Part shown: positions 1 to 9,896 of the stretch, one piece after another
Layout of the letters: each line of letters starts with the position of its first letter
How positions within the stretch are numbered: position 1 is the stretch's first letter
NCBI GenBank assembly: GCA_028571305.1
Contig: JAOXNS010199906.1
Span: 1-21,546 of the forward strand
Direction of reading: 5' to 3'
Length of the DNA stretch: 21,546 nucleotides
From: Magicicada cassinii
Taxonomy: Eukaryota; Arthropoda; Insecta; Hemiptera; Cicadidae
The notes under the pieces: model-generated
Database searches by the model: none
Seen by the model: the letters and a program-made list of their open reading frames with translations, nothing else
Told to the model about the DNA's origin: nothing
Position numbers and translations under genes: made by a program

Positions 1-69
1 TGTAAACATAAGATTTTCTAATTTTAAACCGATGGGAAGATCACAACCAAAGTTATCTTAATGTTTACA
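1..69. repeat. Imperfect inverted repeat at left window edge
   Basis: Bases 1-14 pair with bases 55-69 as inverted arms of 14 to 15 bases with one unpaired base; the perfect core is TGTAAACAT at 1-9 against ATGTTTACA at 61-69. The left arm starts at the window edge, so the repeat may extend further outside. No coding potential is visible between the arms. It could be the end of a small inverted-repeat element or a chance AT-rich hairpin. Confidence 0.35.
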
Positions 70-581
70 ATGGGTAACTCACTAACTCACAATAGGTAGT
101 GACTTGTGGCCCAGCCTGTATATCTGTGGCCTTATAGACTACTAATAACGTTTTTGAGGGTTTAGCGTAAGGAGAGACGAGAGGGAGTTGAAGATTGCAG
201 CTTTTGAATGACACACATATATGTATGGAAAGTTGTATAAATATATTAGGCTAATAATGAACTAAGTACAAGAAAAGGATTCAAAAAGTATTCAGGTCGA
301 TCTCTCAGCATGTGAGTACGTTTTGTTTTACCATAAATAAAATTATTTTTAATATTCACGTTGTTCTTGTAATAGTATTTAAACATGTTGAATATGCTCA
401 CATGCTTTAAAAATACATTATACGAAAATACATTATACGCTTTGCTTAAAACTTACGTTTTGTGACAGTAGGGAAATTTAGAGTAGGTACGGAAATTTTG
501 ATCCCAAATAACAAGATGTATCCCTGTATCCCTTTATTGCTGTTCTCCCTTGTCCCTTACACACTTTTATATCTTCATATA
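70..581. other. AT-rich stretch, no gene seen
   Basis: I see no gene here. GCCCAGCCTGTATAT at about 108-122 resembles the outer end of small insect repeats that finish in CACCCTGTATA, so bases before 122 may be the tail of another such element. Bases 530-581 are pyrimidine-rich and resemble the DNA on the far side of the 582-1079 element, which suggests that element inserted into a pyrimidine-rich tract. Confidence 0.4.
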
Positions 582-1079
582 TACAGGGTGATTCTATAGC
601 TAAAAATATGGTGATGGAGTTATTTTCTCATAATTATTTATAGTTATTTTCTCATAGTTATTTCTCATATTTTCAATTTTCTCATAATTAAGTTACTTAG
701 AAATTTTTATTTGTTTATTGGCGAATTAACTAAGTTATTTTATCCCAAATCTAAAAATGTGTTTTTTGACTCCAATTGTGTGTGTTTTACACAGTTTTTC
801 TTATAAACTAATTGAGATAGAGGTCTGGAACCTCTTTTATTCAATTTTTCAGATCAAAAACTATAAGAAACCACTAAATTTACCCTTCACTTTATACCCC
901 ACGAATTTCAGTATGGCGTCATTTTACCGTGGGAGCAGAAATCAGGGCGAACTGGTTCGAGAGCCGTAACTCGGTAACGAACCGTTTTCGGCCTTATGTT
1001 TATATGAAATTTTTTTCTTATTTTCAGCTATAGAATCAGGTCCCGAGAGATTGCCGTGCAATTTTGAATCACCTGTGTA
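582..1079. mobile_element. Small non-coding element with inverted ends (MITE-like)
   Basis: The left end (about 582-607) reads TACAGGGTGATTCTATAGC followed by TAAAAAT. Its reverse complement reappears at the right end in two pieces: the inner part, AGCTATAGAATCA, at about 1026-1038, and the outer part, GAATCACCTGTGTAT, at about 1066-1080. The right side therefore carries the GAATCA end motif twice, about 30 bases apart. Between the ends is a left half built from repeated GTTATTTTCTCATA units (about 619-656) and a more GC-rich block near 905-990. There is no transposase frame. I recall similar ACAGGGTG ends on short insect repeats, but cannot assign a superfamily. A target-site duplication is not clear because both flanks are TA-rich. 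Confidence 0.55.
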
Positions 1080-1822
1080 TACGTACTTATGCGTACAAAA
1101 TTATGCGTACTTCCATCGACTCTACATCCATCTCGTCGTTTCCCACATCCGCTTTCTACTTCTGTATTCTTTATACCTTCTCTCTTTGTTATGTCACCAC
1201 GACCTTCTGCATCTTACCTCTTCCTTCCAATTATCGTACTCCAATTTCCCCTATCCACCTGTCCATATCTGATCTTTTAATATAGTTACACCACAACTGC
1301 CCCTTTTATAGCTTACATATTTCCGTATTTTCTATGTTCACTCATGTTGTTTATCCTTGTATCCTTCACTTCTAATGTTTTCTTCTCTCTCATCACTCTA
1401 CAACATATTCCCGAAATTGCAATTCTGTAGGATTAATGTTATTCTGACGTTTCCTGTTTTCTCCTCAACTGTGTTATAAATCACTGGCACCCAACAACTA
1501 TTTAACTAAAACATTAAAATAAGTTATGGCAATAAAAATAAATATAAGATGGTTAATTATCATGTAATAAGTAACGTTTGTAGTCGCCAACCAAACTAAC
1601 AGAAGAAAATATTTGCGGTTCTGATTTGCGCATCTTATTTTCTTTATTTTGTATTTTCACTTCAAAGGTAAAACGCAGAAATCAAATCAATATCTGCAAA
1701 CTGCTGTAGAAATTACTACGTTTATTGTCTGCCACAGGACGTATTAATTTTTCGGTAAATTGGAACGAGTAATTTGCCAGAATAAATACGAATTCGCTAA
1801 CAACCGAGCGGTACATAACACA
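1080..1822. other. Pyrimidine-rich, gene-free stretch
   Basis: Bases from about 1113 to 1400 are strongly C/T-biased on the + strand and keep several frames open without any recognisable protein. The ten-base word TTATGCGTAC occurs twice at the left edge (1087-1096 and 1101-1110). The remainder to 1822 is plain AT-rich DNA with no supported feature. Confidence 0.5.
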
Positions 1823-2050
1823 TGATAAAGACAGTATTGATGATTTGATAAAATTAGAAATGTAGCATTCACCTGAGACAAGGCAGACTTCATAGAAACC
1901 CTTGTAGTAGGGGTTTTGGGTCCAGATCACAAAAGGCTTAAAACAAGATTGTTGCCCATCCCTTACTCTGTTCAAAATATATTTTTAGAAAGCCTCAGAC
2001 ACTTGGATAAGAAAGTGTAAAACTTTCTGGGAACAGAAACAGGATATGCA
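1823..2050 (+). mobile_element. LINE fragment: reverse transcriptase core, decayed
   Basis: In one + frame, bases 1914-1985 encode FWVQITKGLKQDCCPSLTLF followed by KIYF. This fits the conserved non-LTR reverse transcriptase motif usually seen as GVRQGC-LSPTLFNIYI. A second short frame just downstream (about 2002-2058) reads WIRKCKTFWEQ, matching the W-KKC--MG segment that follows this motif in many insect LINEs. In-frame stops lie on both sides of the motif (TAG at 1905-1910, TAG at 1986-1988), so this is a dead copy. It aligns with two other segments here: 1823-1920 with 2548-2645, and 1918-2045 with 3626-3737, at clearly diverged but unmistakable similarity. The assignment comes from motif recognition; the clade is not determined. 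Confidence 0.6.
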
Positions 2051-2247
2051 TGTAAACTAAAAATCAAACTAAGAAAAAATGTAATACAATTTATGTAAAT
2101 TTAATACAAAAATATATGTAATTTCGTTAAGAACTCTATATTACGCTCTTATGCAATAAAGGCTTCAGTATGGCACTGGGTTATGGGGTGCAACTCCATT
2201 TAGAGGTCTTAGTAGATGATCCATGATCGAGACCCAAAATTTTTTAA
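2051..2247. other. Short spacer, nothing identified
   Basis: AT-rich DNA between two LINE fragments. A slightly more GC-rich patch at about 2160-2240 is not recognised; it could be an untranslated part of either neighbouring LINE. Confidence 0.3.
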
Positions 2248-2496
2248 TATGAATTCTTAATTTCCAAAACAGCATTTTTTCAAAATAAAATTTTAGCTCT
2301 TCGACAACTGTTCTTTTATAAAGTACTGAGAGTATTTTATGCAAGGTCTGGACAAACAGCTCCCGATCAACATTATATAACTCGAAACCAACAACAAGAT
2401 AATTTCATTAGACCTAAAGTAAATACGTCAAGGTTCCGAAGCTCATTTTTATTTCTTGGCCCAAACGTTTTTAATTTACTGCTTGCTGAAAATTAA
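2248..2496 (+). mobile_element. LINE tail of a second family (reverse transcriptase C-terminus)
   Basis: An 82-codon + frame without any stop and without any ATG runs from just after a TAA at 2245-2247 to a TAA at 2494-2496. Its second half reads YITRNQQQDNFIRPKVNTSR and then FRSSFLFLGPNVFNLL. This follows the layout of the extreme C-terminus of Jockey/CR1-like LINE proteins (Y-TRN...-P---T...SFL/Y-G--LWN-LP), a region after the catalytic domain. The preceding residues, LALRQLFFYKVLRVF, resemble the helix that comes before it (L-L--L---K-L). The frame's own stop probably marks the natural end of the protein. The segment differs from the RT-LINE fragments on either side and is probably another family. 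It is too short for firm assignment. Confidence 0.5.
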
Positions 2497-2547
2497 ACAT
2501 ATTAACAAACTTAATTTATTTTCAAACAAGATGAACGCTGATTGTTA

Positions 2548-2645
2548 GATAAAGATAACACTGACGATTTTTATACAATTAGAATTGTAGCATACACCTG
2601 AGACAAGCCAGAGCTCATAGACTTAGTAATAGTGATTTTGGATAT
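2548..2645 (+). mobile_element. LINE fragment: left piece of a split copy
   Basis: This segment aligns over its whole length with 1823-1920, which directly precedes the reverse transcriptase GLKQ motif in that copy. Shared words include GATAAAGA, TGTAGCAT and CACCTGAGACAAG. Similarity stops at GATTTTGG, the point where similarity between 1823-2050 and 3626-3737 begins. I infer that 2548-2645 and 3626-4574 were once one LINE copy, later separated. It encodes nothing intact. Confidence 0.5.
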
Positions 2646-3625
2646 GAATGTTGTTGGAATATTAATTTTGTGTAATTTCTGTATTTTTGGTGTAGTTTTT
2701 ACTTGTATGCTGAATTGCAAAATTAGGATTAAGAGTTCAAACTCTTTCACGAACGAATTTCGTTCATATCGTTAAGAATTCTGTTTTGTTTATTGAGTTT
2801 TATAAGGCTAATATTGTAGCTAACTTAACACCACCACGCTGCTAGTCCAGATATTCTATTTGTTCTCTTTGACGCAGCTTTACCAACTACGAAATACTAG
2901 AGTAGGTAGCTGGTTTAATTTCCTGCTGGAATTGTAATAAAAATGTGTATATTTTTACGGAAAGATAAAAAATAAAAAAATACATTTTCGAAATAAAAAA
3001 TATCTGTCTATCTATTACATATTACGGTATTGCAAAATTTAATGTCATAATTATGCATCAACGAGCCCACTTTCTTATTAACTGTAAACTATTTGACGAA
3101 ATATTAATAGTTACATGGTCAAAGATTTAGTAAAAGTTACAAATAGTACAGCTTGAACAACAACGATGTTCTCAGCAGACGGAAGGGAGGCGTATTCCTT
3201 AAAGTTAACTCTTTCACTCCAATACATTTAACACGACAGCGCAGAGATAAATTGCTTCCTTGGCTGACACGAAATGGCAAGGGTCAGTAGGCACGGTGGG
3301 TATAAATGACATTTCAATATATTCAGACATGCACTTGAATAAGCATAATGGTTTTCATAAAATATATTTCCCTGTAAGTAGGCCTATTAATAATAACATA
3401 ATAAAAACACGAAACTTGTATAATCTTGGACATTAAAATAAAAATAAGATACTCTTGATTTTTTCAGATACAACACAATGAGTTTACACTACTTTCAATA
3501 ACAGTTGTGGCTCTCGTCCGCCGACCTTGAAACACTAGAACGCCTTACTAAGGCGCATGTTACAGTATCTACATTATGAAGTGATCTGTAAAAGCGGCAG
3601 TCAAAATAAGAAAAACTTTGAGAGC
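2646..3625. other. About 980 bp of unrelated DNA splitting a LINE copy
   Basis: No coding sequence is visible. Small perfect hairpins lie at 2751-2765 (GAACGA/TCGTTC) and 3541-3555 (CGCCTTA/TAAGGCG). The 3175-3310 patch is more GC-rich than its surroundings and ends in GGTGGGTATAAATG, which contains a TATA-like string. I find no convincing inverted ends or target-site duplication at the junctions. It may be an old insertion with eroded ends; a rearrangement is also possible. Confidence 0.35.
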
Positions 3626-4298
3626 CGTTCTAGATCACGAAAGACTTAAAACAACTTGCCTCCTCTTACTCTCTTCAGAAAATACATACATTTGATAAGA
3701 AAACGTGAAAGTATGGAGACACAAACAGAAGACGCAAAAGACTTACAACTACCTCATAGAAGTCATCAAAGCCTGAAAGGAATATAAGCACCTGGGATGC
3801 ATAATATAGAAGAGAACTCCAAACGAAATGTTTAAAACAGAGTAACACTGGGATGTGAAAATGCACTCGATATTAAACCTCTTCCTGGGGTGAAACTAAA
3901 GGAGCTTAAAAATTAAATGATGTAAAAAATTGTGGAAACAGTACTGGAGTACAATGGAGATCATTGCCAAGTATACACTGGACATAAAGCTACAATTCAA
4001 AATTTGAGATGGATTGTCTTCAAAGATCATGTGGCGTCGCAAAGCTGGAATACATGTGTAATTCTGCCTCGGCCAAAGGATCAGAGTCGGAAGCCTTTGA
4101 TGTAATATTTTCTTAATTACGCGGCACTCCCCGACTCTGTCTCTGTGCACCAATCAGCCTACACTGTAGTAAGATGAGATTACCGTTTTGAGTCCACGTT
4201 GCCACAATCAGTATTCATCAACCCCAGCGTATCAATTTCGATGGAGCGGACCAGTCGTGTCGTCATCACTTTATTGTCGGTATAGCCATTATATAATG

Positions 4299-4326
4299 AG
4301 TACTCTCCACAGGAAAGGAGAGTACT
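4299..4326. repeat. Perfect 10-bp hairpin inside the LINE remnant
   Basis: AGTACTCTCC at 4299-4308 and GGAGAGTACT at 4317-4326 are exact reverse complements with an 8-base loop. It lies immediately before the readable C-terminal frame of the LINE remnant. It may be a chance product of decay or a fold-back duplication at a repaired break. Confidence 0.6.
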
Positions 4327-4554
4327 GTAATCGAAAGAAGAGAAGCTAGTCATCAGCTGATATGACATGGACAGATAATGCGAATGGAAGACGAAGATGG
4401 CCAAAAACAGTCTTCGAGTACGGCTCACAGATCAGACAAAAAAGAGGGACAGTAATAATGTGAAGGCAGGAAGTCCAGAAGGCACTGAGTTTCAGAGCAC
4501 TGGGTGATAATAAACGGACGGGCACAGAAAGGAAGCTAATGAAATGCGAGAGCG

Positions 4555-4574
4555 GCGCGTGCGTGTGTGTGCAT
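4555..4574. repeat. Alternating purine-pyrimidine tract (GC/GT)
   Basis: Twenty bases, GCGCGTGCGTGTGTGTGCAT, alternate strictly between purine and pyrimidine at the 3' edge of the LINE remnant. Such tracts can adopt left-handed Z-DNA and often start as simple repeats at LINE tails. Confidence 0.6.
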
Positions 4575-7500
4575 CAGTGGGAACATAAAATGTAATCTAT
4601 GACTACAATCAGTACGACTGAATTGAATCGTATTCAAATATGTAAATCAATTAAAATTATGAAAACTATTTTATAGGAAGACTAATTTCCACTGAGGTTT
4701 TACCTACCAGGACTTTTGTCTGTCAAGTCTCGATCGAATCTGTCATGTTTATGATTTGGGCTTCCGCCATTCAGATTACCCATTACATTTCAAAATTATA
4801 TATGTATCTTATAACACTGTTGCAAGTTCCACACTTATCACGTGTTGCACGTAATCGTAATTACATATTGTAAAGATATGTTTCATCCGTGTTTATCCAT
4901 AGGTTTGTGTCTACAGCATTATTCATAAGCTGTCTTCATTATGTTAGTTCGTAATATGTCTTTCTTTACTTCAGTTTTACAATAAAATCCTCTCCTTTTC
5001 TTACGTTAGTTTGCAGTGACTGCATCCCCGAAATTACAGTCACAGACATTTAGGAGTTACAAGATACCAGACACAACTATTTTAGTTGGTATACATAAAT
5101 CATTTCTGTGAAGATATCAATTTCCATATCCTTCGATGTTTCTGTGCAATATCTTGACAGAAAACTTTCTTTACAAATTTTAACTAAGTGTTAAACAGTT
5201 CGACTCTTTTGCAAAAATATAATTATCAGTACAGATGAAAATGTTTAAAGGCTTCCTCTTTTTCATCTTATTTGTCTGCACTAGAATATCTGCTGTTGCA
5301 ACATACTTCATATATCCGATGAGCGCGTTTGTACGAACTCAGCGCGAGATTCAGCGATTAGTCTTAACTTAATGCAAACCGTACTTAGGCTTATTATACC
5401 TACACATATACACAAATAGGCCTAAATAAGTAAGTAAATTAAGATACTTAAATAAATAACCACTTATGCTGTTTCTGTTTATTTGTCATATGTAGAAATG
5501 TGGCCTTTGTGATAATTATTTAAAATACATAGTTATAAGAAAAATTTAAAAAGCAATCATATCGATTTAAATAAGAGAAAATACGTTTGCTTTAAGGTAA
5601 TAACTTCAATTTATTCTATACTACTTTTACGTATTTACTAACTTAATTTTTGATAATAACCATTTTTTAGCAATTCAGATTAGTTTGTCTGCAAAAAGTG
5701 AATGAGAATCAAACGTTTCATGTAATAATGGGCATATCCAAATGCAAGGCCCTTCAACTCGACGGTCCTAAATACTACACCAAGTATCATTGGTGTATGA
5801 ACATGAGTAGCCACGATGTAACGAACACGATGAGATGAACCTTCATGTACCTTGGAACATTACCTTACCATGATGTACTAACATTCACCAGATTGAACTG
5901 TGTCACTATACAAAACACTAATGTCGCTGACAACTTGTATTTTCTACACGCGAAGTTTGGTTTCACCAACACGCACGCACAGCATTGCGCAAAATATCTA
6001 TAAGCATTATGGTTGTCGTAACCGAAATGGCAATCGTTTCTAAGAGGACTACAATAGAAACCAAACATCCCACCGCCTAATATTTTCATTTGACAAAATA
6101 CGTAAGCCAAACATTGTTATGGAACATGGGATGTAAAAGAAGTAAGTAGAACGTAAAGAAAATAAACTTGTAGAATACAACAGCCCTACATCTTTCTGCC
6201 TTCCATGACACGGTTTGATGAAGCGGTGTTCTCTAACGGTGAAAAGGAAGACATACATTGAGTATGTCTACGCCTTCGGAAAAAATCGGATATATAGAAC
6301 AAAAATAAATGCCCACGGAGTCTTAAGGTATATTATGCAAGTCCACTATACCTGTTGAGTAGCTTCTACATAGTCTATGCGCGATGACAGGGTTGTCGTG
6401 TGCTACGGCGTTGTCACCTGTGACAGGCTATTAATTGATCACTCATTAGTGATTACAAAGAAAGAAGTTAGACAGTTATGAAGTAAGTACCGAAAACTGT
6501 CAAAAAGGATACTCGACGACTTCATTTGTAACCAAAAATTGTAGCTTATAACACTATTTTTGAATTAAGTCGGTCAATAAAGATACAATTCGGTTTCCTC
6601 AACGGTACTATTCGGTACAACATTTCAGCCTACGATCTGATTCAAGCTTACAGATTTGAACAAGACTTGTCAAAACCACAGAGACTATTATTATTTACAG
6701 AATGCTGACTACACAAATAATTTGAAATGTCTTATTGGCAACTACGAGTGTCCACACAATTTAACTAAATTTTACATACGGATCTCTTGTCGATTCACCA
6801 CTTCATAATGTAAAACACCTTCATCTTTTTAATGTATTTCCCTTTTCGAAACGTGTATGAAACCACATATCGTGACGTGTACGTACGATAAGGAATAATC
6901 GGCATTATTCATATCAGACACCATACTTGTATTTCTATTAGTCTCTTACATGTACGTCCTTCTTACAAACATAAATATGAATATTCACTTTCTCAATATG
7001 AATGTGAATATTCACAATGAATGAACACTTTCGAGGCTCCTTCAAAACTAATCTAAGATTATACAACTGTCATCTCGTTTTGGAATAAATAATACGACAT
7101 CAGGATAAGACACGACTGAGAACATCTCACCTGAAGTTCTGTAAAAGTCGTCTTTGCAACCGTGATCTCACTAAAAGTTTAGTAAGTCCATACAAGTATC
7201 ACTTACCTAAAATTTAAGTAAACGTCTTTTAAGCCCCCTACTACGTCAGAGTAAAAGTTATACTTTGTTTAAAACTAAAGACCACGTTGTAAACGTGACT
7301 AGCACATAAATACACAGACACAGGGCCAAACAGTAGTGTGCTTCTGAAAATGTAATATAAACCGCGTTGTTAACCACCCACCTTCCGGCTGAAAATTAAA
7401 CCCCTCTGGCTGCGGGTTACCTTTATACAGCGCAGGACGCACAACGCATTAACGACATTTGACATTTACCATCTTTACAAACACCTTTGTTCGAATTACT

Positions 7501-8412
7501 CGTATGTATATACAAGTAACATAACACACAAAGAAACTGTAAAGCTCATATACGCGCACGCGCGTTCAGACACGAGCCAAGTTACCGAAAATTAAACGTC
7601 GTCACAATTTCTTCTTTTACGGAAGCTGTACAACGTTTCAGCATGTTTGAACACGTCAGATGCTTACACTATAGCTACTCATACGCAAGACGAAAGTATA
7701 ATTTTCATTTGTCGAAAAGTGTTCTCATTTCAGATTTCAGATTTTTTGCCAGACATGTGAACGATAGGTAAAATATGGCTGTCTAATGAAATTCAAAATG
7801 GTTAAATTACTGGCAAAATTTCCTGTGACTAATGACATTTGACATTTAACATCAAATATGGTTACAAATGGTACTGTATATCACACAAATACTTTTGTAT
7901 AGGCAAATCGCTGCTCATGGTGGTATTCTGAATTCAAAAAATAAAAAATAGTTACGCCAATAACAGCAATTTCTACGTGGTGACAACTGGTACAACGAAA
8001 ATTTACCACAGGCACCGTTATACAACATAAAATATACGTATTCCTTCTTTTAGGAATTAGAGTAGATAAGTGCCTACAAAATGGCATCGACTATTACAAT
8101 TTATTTAAAACATTAGCATATTCAATGTTCTGCTGGCACCAGAAATGCCATACAGATGGCCCTAGGCTGTTAGCTATAATAGCTGAATTTATTAGCAGCT
8201 GTCAGACGGACAGCAAACACCACAGGGACGTTATTACATGAGACAGTGGGAGGTACAGGGAACCCGGGACTGTATTTCACTACGCACATACTCAGTTTAG
8301 TATAATTGTTTCCCCTTATTAAATGTACATTACGGGAAGCTAAGCTCAGAACAGCTACGCCCGTCATGCAAGTAAAGAGGAAGATCAGAACTGAATTCTA
8401 CCGTATTATGTT
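4575..8412. other. Long AT-rich stretch without recognisable genes
   Basis: I see no supported gene in these 3.8 kb. Small structures: a perfect hairpin at 5776-5797, a block at 5952-5972 that recurs at 18081-18101, a palindromic GTGAATATTCAC near 7003-7014, and an 18-base alternating purine-pyrimidine run at 7547-7564. GACATTTGACATTTA occurs at about 7454 and again at about 7833. Short minus-strand open frames (for example 5865-6110, 8170-8367) have no family motif I recognise. The bases around 8200-8360 are more GC-rich than the rest and may be an unidentified repeat. Confidence 0.4.
5776..5797. repeat. Perfect 8-bp hairpin
   Basis: TACACCAA at 5776-5783 and TTGGTGTA at 5790-5797 pair exactly around a 6-base loop. 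No larger element could be tied to it. Confidence 0.55.
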
Positions 8413-8573
8413 TGTCAATAATAATAAAATAATACTGATAATAATAATATAATGGTTCCATGTCTACCGCATAAGAAGTCTCACACCTCGATTTTACGGT
8501 GCGCCCACAGGAATCGAACCCGAGACTTCAAGATCAGAAGTCAGGCGCCATACTCACTGGTCTACAAAGTCCC
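8413..8573 (-). mobile_element. tRNA-derived SINE
   Basis: Read on the minus strand from 8573, the head carries an A-box-like TAGACCAGTGAGTATGG (8564-8548) and a perfect B-box GGTTCGATTCC (8520-8510). Between them is an anticodon-arm-like hairpin, GACTTCTGATCTTGAAGTC (8542-8524). The two boxes have tRNA-like spacing, so an internal RNA polymerase III promoter is likely. The acceptor ends do not pair and there is no clean tRNA fold, so this is a SINE head rather than a tRNA gene. A unique body of about 40 bases follows (8493-8454), then an A/T-only tail rich in TTA/ATT repeats (about 8453-8413), as in SINEs that borrow a LINE's 3' end. At about 160 bp it looks nearly complete. Flanking duplications are not clear; ATGTTT near both ends is the only weak candidate. 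Confidence 0.75.
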
Positions 8574-9621
8574 AATCATGTTTTAATCGTGTTTTCAATT
8601 CTATGTACAGTGTAAGGAAGAAGCTTCTAATTGTTATAACACACAAGTAAACAAAAGTAAAAGTGGAAAAATAAATCATTTTTTCCTTTTTTTGCATAGT
8701 AAGTAGCTAACTATGAAAAACTTTGGAACTGCTTACCTATCTTCATAACTGAAGTCAGCTACTAAGCTACTAATTTTTTTAATGTAAGTAAACTGTTATG
8801 CCATTAAAAAAAAAACCTTCTGTGAAAACTGTTTAAAAAAAATCACAAGGTTTAGCATATATAATCACAATATATAATAAAGCATATATGTTGAAATTAA
8901 TAAGACTTGTGGCACCTATTGCCTCTAGCTGTAAGAAGACTACAAAAATTTCTGTTCGACTCGGTAAAATCAAGGTTCTGTCAATAAGACAATTTAGCGC
9001 AAAGCTGCAAACACAACGATAAATTAAAGTAACGTTTTGTCACAGAATAATTAGACTTATCTATTCCGATGTTATGCAACTGCTCCACCAATTTAACAGT
9101 TATTTTAAATGCCTTACAAAATTTGGTCGAATACGCTATTTTTGGGAGAAAAGTCTGAGGTTGTGACCACTGGTAATAAGACTAAGCGACGACAAGGCTA
9201 CAAATGAAGGTGCTTGGTTTGCTTATCTTTATATGTACCCGTGACAACTAAATACAAAGTTGAGATATTTTAATAAGAACGCCACACTCTCGCTAACCAT
9301 AATCTTGGAAGCATGGCGTCACCGCATGACGACGAAGCAGCCAATCGAAAGGACAATGGTATACAAGTCAACAAACAAATATTCACAAATCAGAATAGAA
9401 AACTAATCATAAGATTGGTTGTATTGTGAGTTCTTACAAATTCGATAAACTTGATGAAACGAATCAGTGATTCGGTGGCGTTATTGTACCGACGCACGTT
9501 TCGGTCAGGGTTTATAAAACATTCTAAATGGCGAAAGTGAAAGCCGATAGTTTGAAAAATATCAGTACAATAAGACAACTCCAACATGACCCCTCCCAGA
9601 TTGTACACGCGAAGACACTGA
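8574..9621. other. AT-rich stretch, no gene supported
   Basis: Mostly AT-rich with long A and T runs near 8760-8840. A minus-strand open frame at 9390-9608 (72 codons) has a somewhat higher share of G/C at third codon positions than its surroundings, but I recognise no domain. It ends close to the neighbouring LINE tail and could be part of an unrecognised repeat or an old exon. A more GC-rich patch at about 9310-9350 contains GCCAATCG, which resembles a CCAAT box, but no transcript start can be argued from that alone. Confidence 0.35.
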
Positions 9622-9896
9622 TCTTCTTCTTCTACACATCAGGGATTAGGCAATTTACCTGTTCCGACTTCACATTATCAGATCCGTTTCTTTTTTAGTC
9701 TTCCTACATTCTCTTCTTCCAGAAGGCTTGAACTTGTTTACAGTTACTGGTATTTTATCTTCATCCATGCGACTTAAATGCTGTCTTCATTTTCCACTGT
9801 ATTCTTCAATTTTCTCATTTACATTTATACATTTAATTCTTCCCGTATATCTTCATTTCTTACATGATCCCTTCTTGTGCATCCTTTACACACTGA
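9622..9896 (-). mobile_element. LINE C-terminal tail (minus strand), decayed
   Basis: On the minus strand, bases 9881-9828 encode CTRRDHVRNEDIREELNV, followed by a TAA. After a frame change, bases 9780-9673 give an uninterrupted HLSRMDEDKIPVTVNKF then KPSGRRECRKTKKETDLIM, ending in TGA at 9672-9670. This is the C-terminal signature of a large insect non-LTR retrotransposon group: T-RD-IRNE-IR-EL, then HL-RM---RIPK, then GRR--GRP-KRW. At least two frame disruptions and one stop separate these motifs, so the copy is dead. Only the final ~90 residues and the 3' end remain, the usual outcome of 5'-truncated insertion. The end runs into a short GAAGAAGAAGA string (9635-9625). The motif wording differs from the + strand LINE at 4324-4574, so it may be another subfamily. 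Confidence 0.75.

Larger units (their letters stand above)
3626..4574 (+). mobile_element. LINE 3' half: RT motif to C-terminal end, decayed
   Basis: The start matches 1918-2045: bases 3634-3654 read ITKDLKQ (RT GLRQ motif), and 3692-3784 read RKRESMETQTED onward, the segment before the catalytic FADD box. The FADD box itself is not recognisable. The far end is clearer. Bases 4324-4395 read TVIERREASHQLI, a TGA, then HGQIMRMEDE, fitting the ERRR--WYGHV-RM-E motif. A frame change then gives RWPKTVFEYGSQIRQKRGT from 4395. After one TGA (4461-4463) the same frame continues as RQEVQKALSFRALGD and ERKLMKCESGA, like the KA---RGL...DR--W-LG tail of such LINEs. About 920 bp from RT motif to tail is the expected spacing. 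The middle (3790-4320) is badly eroded. Confidence 0.65.

Noticed and set aside
1051-1285. Small proteins in three overlapping frames
   Set aside because: The C/T-rich composition keeps several frames open at once; serine, leucine and tyrosine-rich products with no motif are the expected artefact.
1880-2610. RT catalytic YADD box in the shared GCATWCACCTGAGACAAG block
   Set aside because: Read in one frame the block resembles VAYT-D-K, but it lies upstream of the GLKQ motif, whereas the catalytic box must lie downstream; a stop also occupies the key codon in both copies.
8170-8367. Protein-coding gene on the minus strand
   Set aside because: A 65-codon open frame in a more GC-rich patch with no family motif; probably an unidentified repeat or chance.
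8494-8573. Functional tRNA gene on the minus strand
   Set aside because: The B-box is perfect, but the acceptor arms do not pair and the anticodon loop lacks the usual T at position 33. A unique body and ATT tail follow, so a SINE explains it better.
9390-9608. Protein-coding exon on the minus strand
   Set aside because: Slightly gene-like codon use, but no recognised domain and no convincing splice context; kept only as a note.
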